Shown: one piece after another, positions 8,107-16,835 of the stretch
Position numbering within the stretch: position 1 is the first letter of the stretch
How the letters are laid out: every line of letters starts with the position of its first letter
DNA from: a virus
Virus record (IMG/VR): IMGVR_UViG_3300012363_000074
Location: 1 to 24,915 of that record
Length of the DNA stretch: 24,915 nucleotides
Reading direction: 5' to 3' (one strand)
Notes under the pieces: model-generated
What the model saw: the letters and a program-made list of their open reading frames with translations, nothing else
Told to the model about the DNA's origin: nothing
Database searches by the model: none
Program-made: the position numbers and the translations under genes

Positions 8107-11100
8107 GTGCGGTCGAAGACTATTTCGAAGACTCACAGCTTGAAGCCAAGCAGGCTAATTACATCTCTCAGGATGACAATCCTGATGAGGCCTCAGAGGC
8201 TATAGAACTCTCAGATAGCACTGGTGTTCCTGCTGCGGCAATCCACAGCAATCTTGAGGATTTTAAGCGTCAGCATAAGCTTGCCCTCGGCAACGCCATT
8301 ATCAATGATAACCAGTATATTCAAGAATACCTAAACTCTCATCCCCTTGCGGCAAGTGTCTCTCAGGATGACCTTGGTCAGCTTGATGTAGCTTCACAAT
8401 CCATGTCCAACATTGGAGGGAAGACAGGACTCCAAAAGTGGCTGGATGACGATTCCATCTCTCAATCCTTCCAAAGGGGTTTCGGCGACCAGCCCTTTGG
8501 GCAGATGTTATATCAAAACCCAATAGAAGCCCAAAGGAAACATGATATTGATTGGGCCTTAAGTAATCCGCTTGTTGCCAGCACACTCGGTGCTGCATCA
8601 ATGCCCATCGAAGCCCTTTCTCGTGTAACTGGCGGCATGCTGCGTATGGGCTTCGATGGCATGTCAGCGATCTTCGGAGAAAGCGCCGCTCGGGACCTCA
8701 CGGCGATGGCCGAACTGGCCATGATGCGGGGGGACATCGGCGTTAAGTCCGCAGGAGGTGGAGCCTCGGGTCCTCTGGCCCGGATGGAACAGAACACGAA
8801 GCTGTTCAAAGACCTCCACAACGCCCTTCAGATCGCTGATCACTACACTGAAGGCCCATATAGAGGACCATCCTTAGGCCCATTACAGCGTGAGCCTTCA
8901 GCGCCAATCTCTGAAGGTGAACCCCCTCCAGGTGTCCACCCCCTCATCGACACCGCTAAAGTAGAACAGGCCAAAGCCGATGGAAAAGCCCTCAAGGATG
9001 CCCTTTCCGAATCCGCAAAGTCCGCCACCCGCGACCGTAGTGCAGATTACTACTCAAGATTTGCACGAATTAATGAAGCTGTGGGTGATAGAGAAATTGG
9101 GATTGACGCCGAAGCAGTGCGAAAGCTTTACGGCGATAAAGTCCCCGAGGTTGGCGATAATATCCTTGGCTGGGTTCCTGATCTTGCAGGGAAGCTGGCA
9201 GCTGCTGAAGGCATTGGTGGTGATATCCGTGTGCCTCTGGCTGATTATCTCGCTAGGGTAGATCCGGATGTAGCGAAGGAGTTGCATGATCATCTGAGGC
9301 TTCGCGACGGAGGGCTTACGGTAGAAGAGACCCGTGGGCTTCAGTCGAAGGAAGTCATCGCCGATCCGCTCCAACTCGTCCGCGGAGTTGGAGGGCTTGA
9401 GCCACAATTCTCCCTCGGAGATCGTAAGGTCACCATTCAGCGGATGGGAGAAGAGCCGGGCGCAGCCAAGGGACCCTTTGGTCGCGAAGCGGGCTTTCAT
9501 GATTTCGATCTTCTAGACGAAAGCGGGAAGAAGATCGGCTTTATGAACCTAAGCGAAGCCAAAGGAGGGAAGCAGATCTACGTCGAGATGATTCAAGCAG
9601 GCAAGACCGATAAGATGTACGACCCGAACTTCCTTGGGCCTGGGATCATCCGTGATCTTCGAAGACAGATCAAAGCTGAGTTTCCTCAAGCTGAGACCAT
9701 TACCGGCCATCGCGTTAGCGGCGCACGGGAAAAGGCCGGGGTGGAAATGACTGCGGCTATGCCAGTCATCAAGCTCTCACAGGAGACTGAAGGCTGGGGG
9801 CATGTAGATGCTTCACCGAGCTTGCGAGAACTCTTCGCGGAGATTGGAGGTCAATCTATCGACCAGACATACTCTACTTTCCACTACGGCCCGGAACTTG
9901 AGCAGCATAAGGTTCAGTTAGACGCCGCGATCCGTGATGAGCTTGCTCGGATCACTCCGAAGCAGGCACAGGTCTTCACCCCGGATCAGATCTCTGCCAT
10001 TCCTGAACGCCCTGGCTTTGCCCGTCGTGGGTTTCACCAACAGTTCAAGGAACAGGACCCTTGGATTGTCGTTGCTCTTGATAGCCCAAACGCAATGGAC
10101 GTAGCCCGACACGAGGCGGTTCATCATCTACGACAGCAAGGGTTCTTCACCGAAGGGGAGTGGTCTACACTTGAACGGGCCTCGCGGCAGAATGATTGGA
10201 CCAATCTTCACAATATCGAAGCTCGTTACAAGGAGTTCCCTGAAGAGGTTAAGTTAGAAGAGTCCATCGCCGAGGCGTACCGTACTTGGAAAGGCGCGAC
10301 TGATAAGAAGGCGTACCCTCCTGGGATCAACGCTATATTCCAAAAGCTCCAAGACTTCTTCGAAGCGCTGCGCCTACGCGTGAAGGAGATCACAGGGAAG
10401 GATCTCTCGTGGGATGAGATCTTCCAGAAGGTTGATACCGGAGAGGTCGGCTCCCGTGAAGGCAATGCGCCACTTAAGGAAGGGGCGTTTCGGCCTCAGG
10501 CCATGGACGAACCCATTGAAGGGATCTTCGATAAAGGCAAAGCCATGGGCGTCACCGAAGCCCACATGAACCGGATGCTCAATCTGATCGCGAAGCGCAA
10601 CGCCGAAGACCTCGCGAAGGCTACCGCTAGGGCCGAGAAGCAACAGAAGCGTTATCAAACCGCGGAGTGGAAACAACGCCGAACTGACATCCGGGACGAA
10701 GTCCGTGAACAGCTTGCTTCACGCCCGGACTTAGCCACTGACGAACTCTTCGCCAAAGGCGGGATCAAGCTTCACCCCGATTTCCTGAGTGAAGAACAAA
10801 AGGCCTCTCTCCCCAAAGATTACATCCAAAAGAAAGATGGAGTTAACCCTGATGTCCTTGCACCTTACTTCGGGTACACTTCTGGTGACGCCCTTGTCGA
10901 ACGTCTTGGTATGCTTACCACCGACCGTAAATCAGCTGGTATGTCTCAACGAGACTACTTTAACCGCCTCGTCGATGTTGAGACTGACCGCAGACTCAAC
11001 GCAGAATTTGGGGACCTTGGACAGAGCATTATGGATGCGGCTAAAGAGCAGGCCTATTCGGAAACTGCGGTCAACCAGATCCACGAAGAGACCTTAGCCT

Positions 11101-13955
11101 ACGCCCTTGCGGCTGGGGTGAAACCGAAGTTCACCAAGGAAGACGTCACCGCGATGGTGAAAGGTCAATTCGACAAAACTCCCATAGGCCAAATCAACTC
11201 CGACCGCTTAATTCAAACCTCAGGCAAGCTCGAACGTAAGGCTGCTGAGGCTGGGTCGAAGGGTGATTGGGTCGAGGCCTATCGGATTTATCAGCAGAAG
11301 CAATACGCTGTCGTTGCCACGAAGATGGCTATTGAGTATGAGAAGCTTCAGACCCAACTCGATCGCACCGCTAAGACCTTCCGCAATCGTGAAGTCGGGA
11401 GTGTTGAACAGCCGTACACCAATTGGGTCCATGACCTCCTGGCCCGTGTGGGTATGGGCAGCAAAGAGTTTCTTCGGGGTGACCTCATAGACCGTATTGG
11501 TCGTCAGCCTCAAGACAATCTGAAGGACTTCGTTCAAGCCAAAGAGGCTGAATGGATGGGCAACCGAACCCTGCCGATCGCTGACATCTTCACCGCTCCT
11601 GCCTTTCAAATCAAGCTCAAGGACCTTCCTTATGCAGACTTTAAAGAGTTCAAAAACGCTATCGACCTTTTGGTAAAGGCCGGGCGGGATGAGAAGAAGA
11701 TCTATAGTGAAGGCGGGGATGCTGATCGAGCACAAACCATTGGCGAGATGCGTGAGAAGCTAAAGACCTTCCCACAGCAATTGCTTCCTGATGAGCGGAA
11801 TTGGCTTCAGGAAAAAGCGCAGCAGCCAAAGAAGTTCGTCGCGGGCCTGACCGCCATTCCAACTCTACTCCGGCGTTGGGAACGTTACGACCCACGAGGG
11901 ATCTTCAGCCGTTATATAACCTACCCTATGCGCGAAGCAGACAACACTCACAGCACCCTTCAACGGGAAGTATCCAAGTCCTTAAAGGAAGTAGGCCCAA
12001 TCAAAGACTCCGAGAAACTAGTCGACTCTCCCTTCAACGATCCGAAGACCCGTACTGAGGAGAACCCAGATGGCACTCCATGGAACGGTTTCATGCGGAA
12101 GCACGTGCTAGGAATGCTGGCACATGCCGGTAACGCCAGCAATTGGCGGGTGCTTGCACAGGGCTATGGCGCCGACCCTGTAGCGTTGATGAAGTGGCTG
12201 GAGGCACACACCACCCCTGAGGACTGGGCTCAAGCACAGAAGCGTGGGGATCTAATCTTCAAACAATTGATCAAGAAGTCCGATGGAGTCTACGAACGCA
12301 CTGAAGGGGTACCTGTGGAGAAGATTCCCCTCGAGCCCATCACCAATGTCCACGGCAACTTCGCCGGTTGGTACCACCCTCTTGACGCGGATCCGATCCG
12401 GAAGGAAGTATGGACCAAGGACGAAAATGGTCAATGGTCCCGAAACACAGTTGGACGGCGTGATAGTGTCTTAGACAAGTATGGTAAATCCTACGCCACC
12501 ACTGCCAACGGCTACACCAAGAAACGCTCAGGCGCGGTGTACCCCTTGGACCTCGACATCACTGCGATGAATGGAACCATCAACCAGATGATTCAAGATA
12601 TCGCCTATCGAGAGCCCCTGCTAGAGATCCAGAAGATCTTCAAGAACGAAGCCTTCCGGAATGAAATCGATAACCACTACGGGGTCCACTACAAAGATCT
12701 CCTCGACCCCTGGCTTCAGCGTATGGCAGGTCAAACCTCCATCCCTAGCGCTACTTGGAAATGGGCGGGAGAGTGGAGTGAGTATTTGAGGCAGAATGTG
12801 ATCTCCACGTACATTGGGGGTAACATTTACACTGCCCTCAAGCATGGGCCTACGGCACTTGTTATGTCTTCGCGGGTGGTTGGAGCAAGAGAGTTCCTAC
12901 CTCAGTTTGGCAAGCAACTAGTTGAGCGCCTAGCGGGAGACCCCTTACGGAAAGCGATGGAATTGGTAGGGGCACAGAACTACGCCGAGGCCGTTAAGGC
13001 ACTCTATGCTCAAAGCCCTGAACTTGGTCTAACAATGTCCGAGTTCGCAATGAAATATGGCGAATCTCTTCAACGTCGTGAGCGGCATTGGCAGGATACC
13101 ATTGCCGGGGAGACCAAAGAACTGAAAGGTGAAAGTACCCTTCGGGAGAAGATCATTCAAAAGGGTTCCTGGTTGGTGGCTCAATCAGACATGCTCTCGG
13201 CAAAGCCCACGTGGGTCGCGGAGTTCAACAAACGTCAACGGGAGGGCCTGAGCTTTGGGGAATCCGTGAACCTCGCCGATGATGCAGTCACCCGAGCCCA
13301 CGGCACAACTGGTCGTGCCGACATTCCAGAATTAGTCGCGGGTGGTGGACCCGTTCACGGCTGGCTTACCTCAGTCTACGGCTTCATGGGCACCCGGATG
13401 CAGCGCATGATTGAGATCGGTCACCAACTAAATGACATCTATGATCTTGGAAAAGAGAAGGAACTCAATGAAGCCTTTAAGCGAGCGCCGAAGCTCCTTG
13501 GAGACCTGATGACCTTCGCCGTGTGGCCGATCATTGTAGAAGAAGCTGTGGTAGGGCTTGGCACCGAAGATCGCCAAACTGTTCTTCAACGGCTGGGAGG
13601 TGGCATAACTTTAGGAATGTCTAGTTCAGTGCTTTATCTTCGTGATTTTATTCACGGTCTCACTTCAGGCCACGAACCTGGAGTTGGGTTGTTGTCTTCA
13701 GCCGGGCATGATGCGGCCACCGCCGTTAAAGACCTGATGAAGGGCAAAGAAGCCTTTAGCAAACAACACGCAGGGAAGACCGTTGCCGATATTCTAACGC
13801 TATTGGGGGAAACTAAAGGCATTTCCCCGAAGGTTGTCGGCAACGCCGCCCGGTTCGGTATCGATCTTGTAAACAAACAAACCCATCCCCGCTCCGCTTC
13901 TGAAGTCTTCCGTGGTGTCACCCGCGGCATCACCAAACTGAGGGTAGAGAAATGA
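8103..13955 (+). CDS. Giant internal virion/ejection protein (gp16-like position) with HEXXH peptidase-like site
   Basis: A 1950-aa protein in the place of T7 gp16 (1318 aa). It probably enters the cell with the DNA as a polyvalent ejected protein. Residues about 441-547 look like a GNAT-type alpha/beta domain (GPGIIRDLRRQIKAEFPQAE, then GHRVSGARE). Residues 670-675 read HEAVHH inside a hydrophobic helix, followed at about 719-724 by EESIAE, an arrangement resembling the zinc-peptidase-like domains of large polyvalent phage proteins. A charged coiled coil lies near 820-870. The rest is long helical sequence. I see no lytic transglycosylase motif like the one at the start of T7 gp16. ATGA overlaps link it to both neighbours. 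Enzymatic activity is inference from motifs. Confidence 0.85.
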   Translation: MSAVEDYFEDSQLEAKQANYISQDDNPDEASEAIELSDSTGVPAAAIHSNLEDFKRQHKLALGNAIINDNQYIQEYLNSHPLAASVSQDDLGQLDVASQSMSNIGGKTGLQKWLDDDSISQSFQRGFGDQPFGQMLYQNPIEAQRKHDIDWALSNPLVASTLGAASMPIEALSRVTGGMLRMGFDGMSAIFGESAARDLTAMAELAMMRGDIGVKSAGGGASGPLARMEQNTKLFKDLHNALQIADHYTEGPYRGPSLGPLQREPSAPISEGEPPPGVHPLIDTAKVEQAKADGKALKDALSESAKSATRDRSADYYSRFARINEAVGDREIGIDAEAVRKLYGDKVPEVGDNILGWVPDLAGKLAAAEGIGGDIRVPLADYLARVDPDVAKELHDHLRLRDGGLTVEETRGLQSKEVIADPLQLVRGVGGLEPQFSLGDRKVTIQRMGEEPGAAKGPFGREAGFHDFDLLDESGKKIGFMNLSEAKGGKQIYVEMIQAGKTDKMYDPNFLGPGIIRDLRRQIKAEFPQAETITGHRVSGAREKAGVEMTAAMPVIKLSQETEGWGHVDASPSLRELFAEIGGQSIDQTYSTFHYGPELEQHKVQLDAAIRDELARITPKQAQVFTPDQISAIPERPGFARRGFHQQFKEQDPWIVVALDSPNAMDVARHEAVHHLRQQGFFTEGEWSTLERASRQNDWTNLHNIEARYKEFPEEVKLEESIAEAYRTWKGATDKKAYPPGINAIFQKLQDFFEALRLRVKEITGKDLSWDEIFQKVDTGEVGSREGNAPLKEGAFRPQAMDEPIEGIFDKGKAMGVTEAHMNRMLNLIAKRNAEDLAKATARAEKQQKRYQTAEWKQRRTDIRDEVREQLASRPDLATDELFAKGGIKLHPDFLSEEQKASLPKDYIQKKDGVNPDVLAPYFGYTSGDALVERLGMLTTDRKSAGMSQRDYFNRLVDVETDRRLNAEFGDLGQSIMDAAKEQAYSETAVNQIHEETLAYALAAGVKPKFTKEDVTAMVKGQFDKTPIGQINSDRLIQTSGKLERKAAEAGSKGDWVEAYRIYQQKQYAVVATKMAIEYEKLQTQLDRTAKTFRNREVGSVEQPYTNWVHDLLARVGMGSKEFLRGDLIDRIGRQPQDNLKDFVQAKEAEWMGNRTLPIADIFTAPAFQIKLKDLPYADFKEFKNAIDLLVKAGRDEKKIYSEGGDADRAQTIGEMREKLKTFPQQLLPDERNWLQEKAQQPKKFVAGLTAIPTLLRRWERYDPRGIFSRYITYPMREADNTHSTLQREVSKSLKEVGPIKDSEKLVDSPFNDPKTRTEENPDGTPWNGFMRKHVLGMLAHAGNASNWRVLAQGYGADPVALMKWLEAHTTPEDWAQAQKRGDLIFKQLIKKSDGVYERTEGVPVEKIPLEPITNVHGNFAGWYHPLDADPIRKEVWTKDENGQWSRNTVGRRDSVLDKYGKSYATTANGYTKKRSGAVYPLDLDITAMNGTINQMIQDIAYREPLLEIQKIFKNEAFRNEIDNHYGVHYKDLLDPWLQRMAGQTSIPSATWKWAGEWSEYLRQNVISTYIGGNIYTALKHGPTALVMSSRVVGAREFLPQFGKQLVERLAGDPLRKAMELVGAQNYAEAVKALYAQSPELGLTMSEFAMKYGESLQRRERHWQDTIAGETKELKGESTLREKIIQKGSWLVAQSDMLSAKPTWVAEFNKRQREGLSFGESVNLADDAVTRAHGTTGRADIPELVAGGGPVHGWLTSVYGFMGTRMQRMIEIGHQLNDIYDLGKEKELNEAFKRAPKLLGDLMTFAVWPIIVEEAVVGLGTEDRQTVLQRLGGGITLGMSSSVLYLRDFIHGLTSGHEPGVGLLSSAGHDAATAVKDLMKGKEAFSKQHAGKTVADILTLLGETKGISPKVVGNAARFGIDLVNKQTHPRSASEVFRGVTRGITKLRVEK

Positions 13956-14125
13956 CTGATTTTCCAGAAGTGATCCCAGAAGACGCCGTTTGTGATGCAT
14001 GCAAGGAGCCGATTGGAATGCACCCAGCTGCTTGTGCACAGGCCGTTCAAGATGATGAAGGGAATGAGATAATTGATGCCCCCTTCGTGTGGTTTCACAA
14101 GTCCTGTTTGGGGGTTGAGAAATGA
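13952..14125 (+). CDS. Small CxxC/HxxxC probable zinc-binding protein
   Basis: A 57-aa gene between the giant ejection protein and the endolysin, joined by ATGA overlaps at both ends. It has C14-x2-C17 (CDAC) near the start and H49-x2-C52 (HKSC) near the end, plus H24 and C28, with an acidic middle (QDDEGNEIID). The spacing suggests one zinc-binding knuckle. Function unknown. A link to lysis or late regulation is only positional. Confidence 0.6.
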   Translation: MTDFPEVIPEDAVCDACKEPIGMHPAACAQAVQDDEGNEIIDAPFVWFHKSCLGVEK

Positions 14126-14766
14126 CCGACGTTATGCAATATGTCTGGCCTCTTACAGTCTTAGTGATTTTCTTGGGAATGCTTGCGGTTGTTTGGCGGG
14201 CTCTTACTATCGCACATGACTTGGCAAAGATCGTTCTCCAGGCAGGGCTGACTCCCCCACCAACGATTCAAGTACCCAAGCCAATACCCCATCCTGTTCA
14301 AGCCCCACCCACACCACAAGGCCCAATCTCCACACAGCCTGTGGACATAGTTGACCAAGGCCTCGTTGCCTTCGTGAAGAAACAAGAAGGCTTCCAGCCC
14401 AAAGCCTATTGGGACTACAAGCAATACTCAATCGGCTATGGCACCAAGGCCAACTCTGCCACCGAAGTCATAACCGAAGCTGAAGCTTTAGCTCGACTAA
14501 CCGTGGAAATCGACAAAGCTTATCAACTGGTCAAACCAATTCTTCCCTCAAGCACACCAGTTGGTATTGAGCAGGCTCTTGTCGACCTCACCTACAACGC
14601 CGGTCCCGGCTGGGAGCACGCTTCGCTTGGCGCGGCTGTAAAAGCTGGGAAATGGGACACTGTCAAAGCAGACATCCTCCAGTACAACCACGCTGGCGGG
14701 CAGGTGAACGCAGGGCTGACCGCTCGGCGAGAGGCTGAAGTAACGTGGTTTGACCATCCACTTTAA
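14122..14766 (+). CDS. Endolysin, GH24 lysozyme (muramidase) with N-terminal membrane anchor
   Basis: A 214-aa protein. Residues 8-25 form one hydrophobic helix (signal-anchor like), residues 44-73 are a Pro-rich linker, and residues 76-214 are a phage lysozyme domain that cuts the glycan strands of peptidoglycan. The catalytic region fits GH24: E89 in KKQEGF, D98 in YWDYKQ, then S103-IGYGT, with Ser where T4 lysozyme has catalytic Thr26 and Thr in place of His31. The later YNAGPGWEHASL and AGLTARREAE segments are also typical. The anchor suggests export without a holin-sized hole, as in SAR endolysins; that is inference. Next to a holin-like and a spanin-like gene. Starts by ATGA overlap. 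Confidence 0.9.
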   Translation: MTDVMQYVWPLTVLVIFLGMLAVVWRALTIAHDLAKIVLQAGLTPPPTIQVPKPIPHPVQAPPTPQGPISTQPVDIVDQGLVAFVKKQEGFQPKAYWDYKQYSIGYGTKANSATEVITEAEALARLTVEIDKAYQLVKPILPSSTPVGIEQALVDLTYNAGPGWEHASLGAAVKAGKWDTVKADILQYNHAGGQVNAGLTARREAEVTWFDHPL

Positions 14767-14776
14767 GGAGAGAATG

Positions 14777-15082
14777 ATGACTGATCTTAAAAGTATTGGG
14801 GCTGAAGCTGAGAAAGTAGTTGAAGGTGTGATGAAGGTGGAACCTACCATTGCTACCATCGTCGGTATGTTCGTTCCGGGCGCCGCACCGGTTATGGCGG
14901 TGGTCCAACCTGCTGTTCTGGCCGCGGCTCCGTTTGTGGAGAAGGCCTTGAACGATCTCGCCGCGGGGAATAATGGGGATCTGATGGAGTCGTTTATTCA
15001 ACTCCTTCAGCACCTATCCCCAAACCACCACAATTCACCAATCCTAACCAAGTATGTATCGACCGAAATTGGCACCGGTTAA
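14777..15082 (+). CDS. Small membrane-active protein, candidate holin
   Basis: A 101-aa protein with a long hydrophobic stretch at about residues 23-55 (IATIVGMFVPGAAPVMAVVQ continuing to AAAPFV) that could form one or two membrane helices, and a hydrophilic C-terminus. It lies between the endolysin and a coiled-coil membrane protein, which is where a holin is expected, but no holin family was recognised. The ATG at 14777 has AAGGAG 6 nt upstream; the ATG at 14774 is also possible but too close. It could instead be another accessory lysis protein. Confidence 0.6.
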   Translation: MTDLKSIGAEAEKVVEGVMKVEPTIATIVGMFVPGAAPVMAVVQPAVLAAAPFVEKALNDLAAGNNGDLMESFIQLLQHLSPNHHNSPILTKYVSTEIGTG

Positions 15083-15091
15083 ATAAATCTA

Positions 15092-15114
15092 GGGTGAGGT
15101 TTGTTGCCTCACCC
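15092..15114 (+). promoter_or_regulatory. Perfect 8-bp hairpin in the leader of the spanin-like gene
   Basis: GGGTGAGG (15092-15099) pairs perfectly with CCTCACCC (15107-15114) around a 7-nt loop. No T-tract follows, so it is not a standard intrinsic terminator. It ends 9 nt before the AAGGAGG ribosome site of the next gene, so it could act as an RNA processing/stability element or modulate initiation. Confidence 0.5.
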
Positions 15115-15135
15115 ATTCACTCAAGGAGGGCTGGG

Positions 15136-15570
15136 ATGACAAGCGAAGCATGGATTGCACTTGGGGCTTTGGTGTTTACCATCCTCGCGGCTACAGCGGC
15201 GGCGGTGATTTTCCTATCCGGAAGTAAGAATGAAATCCTTCAGCGGATGGCGGATGATAAGGAATCAATTGATGAAGAGCTTATGGCTCTACGAATGTCC
15301 GCCTATGAGGAATACAAAACCCTTCGCCGTGAGATTGGTGAAGCTACTTCCGTGGCCAGAGTGGAGTTTGGGGAAACCATTCTTGCAATCCGCGAGAAGA
15401 TAACTCAGGTAGAGCTTTGGACACGGGATCAATTAAGTGAAACGCGTCATACTATTTTAGGCGGGATGGATATGCGTCATTCTATAGTGACTGAAGAGAT
15501 GGAAAAGATTGAAGGGCGTATACGTTTGTTGGAACTGTTTAATGCTGGACAAGGCTACAAGCCGGGCTAA
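15136..15570 (+). CDS. Membrane-anchored coiled-coil protein, candidate i-spanin (Rz-like)
   Basis: A 144-aa protein. Residues about 6-28 form a strong transmembrane helix (IALGALVFTILAATAAAVIF). The remainder is a highly charged, heptad-like helix rich in Glu, Arg, Met and Leu. This is the layout of inner-membrane spanin subunits, which link the inner membrane to an outer-membrane lipoprotein in the last step of Gram-negative lysis. No lipobox-bearing partner (Rz1-like) was seen inside or beside it, so the call is tentative. The start is fixed by AAGGAGG 6 nt upstream. Last gene of the + strand arm; its stop overlaps the stop of the converging gene. Confidence 0.55.
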   Translation: MTSEAWIALGALVFTILAATAAAVIFLSGSKNEILQRMADDKESIDEELMALRMSAYEEYKTLRREIGEATSVARVEFGETILAIREKITQVELWTRDQLSETRHTILGGMDMRHSIVTEEMEKIEGRIRLLELFNAGQGYKPG

Positions 15571-16835
15571 ATCAAACTCCCATCCTCATCCACATCTGGA
15601 ACCTCGGCCTTGAAGAATCTCTGTCCGGTGCGGAAGTCCTGTTTCACTACTTTAAGCCTTCCCCCCATTATCATAATCTGCACCACTCTCTCTATAGAGT
15701 GAAGCGGCACCCGGTCCTTCGCGAAGTTGATAATCTTCCTTTCTATCACAGGACCCCGTACCTGCATCGTCAAGACATGGTGGAAGATCTCATCCATCGC
15801 TTTCGCATCCGCGTTCCCCGCACCGGCCTTGAAGATATCCGGCATTTGTCGCTCAGCTTCAGTCATCCAATTCATCGCTCGGTTGAAGTCGTCTCTGGTG
15901 AGCACCAATAAATCAGATCGTTCAATCGCTGACACCATACTGAGCTTGTATAGGTGGACTCGCCTGCGGGTTCCATAATGTATAAGTTTGGGGTGTGACA
16001 CAACTGGCGGTTCTCCAAGCTTCCTCCATGTATTAACGCAGTCTCTGTACTCTTCTGTAACCTTGAACTGGCCCACCAAGCCGCTGATAGATTTAAGATC
16101 ATGGATAAGATCAAGGCTGAGGGAAGTATCCACGCCTGGAGCGAAGTCGTCGCCGATCGTTCGTTCATCTGAAAACACCATTATGATTCGAGAGGTGAAA
16201 CCCTGTTCCCATGCCGTTTCAGGCATGTAATGGAGAAGGTTGGAGGGGGTTGTACCGACGATGAGATTGAGTTGGGGCCGTTTCATTTTGATATTAAGGT
16301 CGTTGTTTCTTCGGGTCTGGCCGTAGGCCTTAGGGTCATAGAAAGCGGACATCGTCCCGATGGCTTCTTCGTCATAGGCTTTCATAAAAGCTGAAAGCTC
16401 ATCGGCGGTTATGTACATAGAGTTGTATTCAATCGGCCCGTCCGGTTCTGGAAGCATAGCAGTGCGCTTGTTTTTGGTAAGCGCATCGATCATTGAAGAG
16501 GCCGACATAGAAGTAGGGGCCATCGGCGACCCTTCTAGTGTCATATAGTAATCGCGAGCGCGATAGATGGATCTTGTTTTGCCTGTGCCCGGATGCCCTA
16601 TAAGCGCGCAGTATAGATTCGCGTGGAGCTTATCCCCTCCGGAGACAACATAAACGCGTTGCTCCACCGTAGCCGCGACCATAGAAATCGCGGCCCATTT
16701 CCTAAAGATCCGCGGGCTCTCAAGGGCCTCAGTGCTTTCGATGAAGGAGTCTATGAACGACCGACACTTTCGGCTGGCGTCGCCGTTCGTCATGGCCTTC
16801 GTAGTCTTTGAGGCCGTCGGGATTCGCTTCAGCAT
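15567..16835 (-). CDS. P-loop ATPase, DUF3987-like (candidate replicative helicase/primase-type protein)
   Basis: About 422 aa. A clean Walker A, GHPGTGKT, lies some 79 residues after the start, after a segment resembling DUF3987 proteins (SFIESTEALESPRIFRKWAA). A likely Walker B region is MYITADELSAF, and NLIVGTTPSNLL fits a sensor region. These proteins occur beside phage polymerases and are thought to serve as helicase or primase-helicase partners; the role is inferred from neighbours. The start is uncertain: the ATG at 16835 has AAGGTG upstream at good spacing, while 16871 (no ribosome site) and 16793 (site too close) are alternatives. All of them overlap the end of the polymerase gene by 65-143 bases. 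Confidence 0.75.
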   Translation of the reverse strand: MLKRIPTASKTTKAMTNGDASRKCRSFIDSFIESTEALESPRIFRKWAAISMVAATVEQRVYVVSGGDKLHANLYCALIGHPGTGKTRSIYRARDYYMTLEGSPMAPTSMSASSMIDALTKNKRTAMLPEPDGPIEYNSMYITADELSAFMKAYDEEAIGTMSAFYDPKAYGQTRRNNDLNIKMKRPQLNLIVGTTPSNLLHYMPETAWEQGFTSRIIMVFSDERTIGDDFAPGVDTSLSLDLIHDLKSISGLVGQFKVTEEYRDCVNTWRKLGEPPVVSHPKLIHYGTRRRVHLYKLSMVSAIERSDLLVLTRDDFNRAMNWMTEAERQMPDIFKAGAGNADAKAMDEIFHHVLTMQVRGPVIERKIINFAKDRVPLHSIERVVQIMIMGGRLKVVKQDFRTGQRFFKAEVPDVDEDGSLI

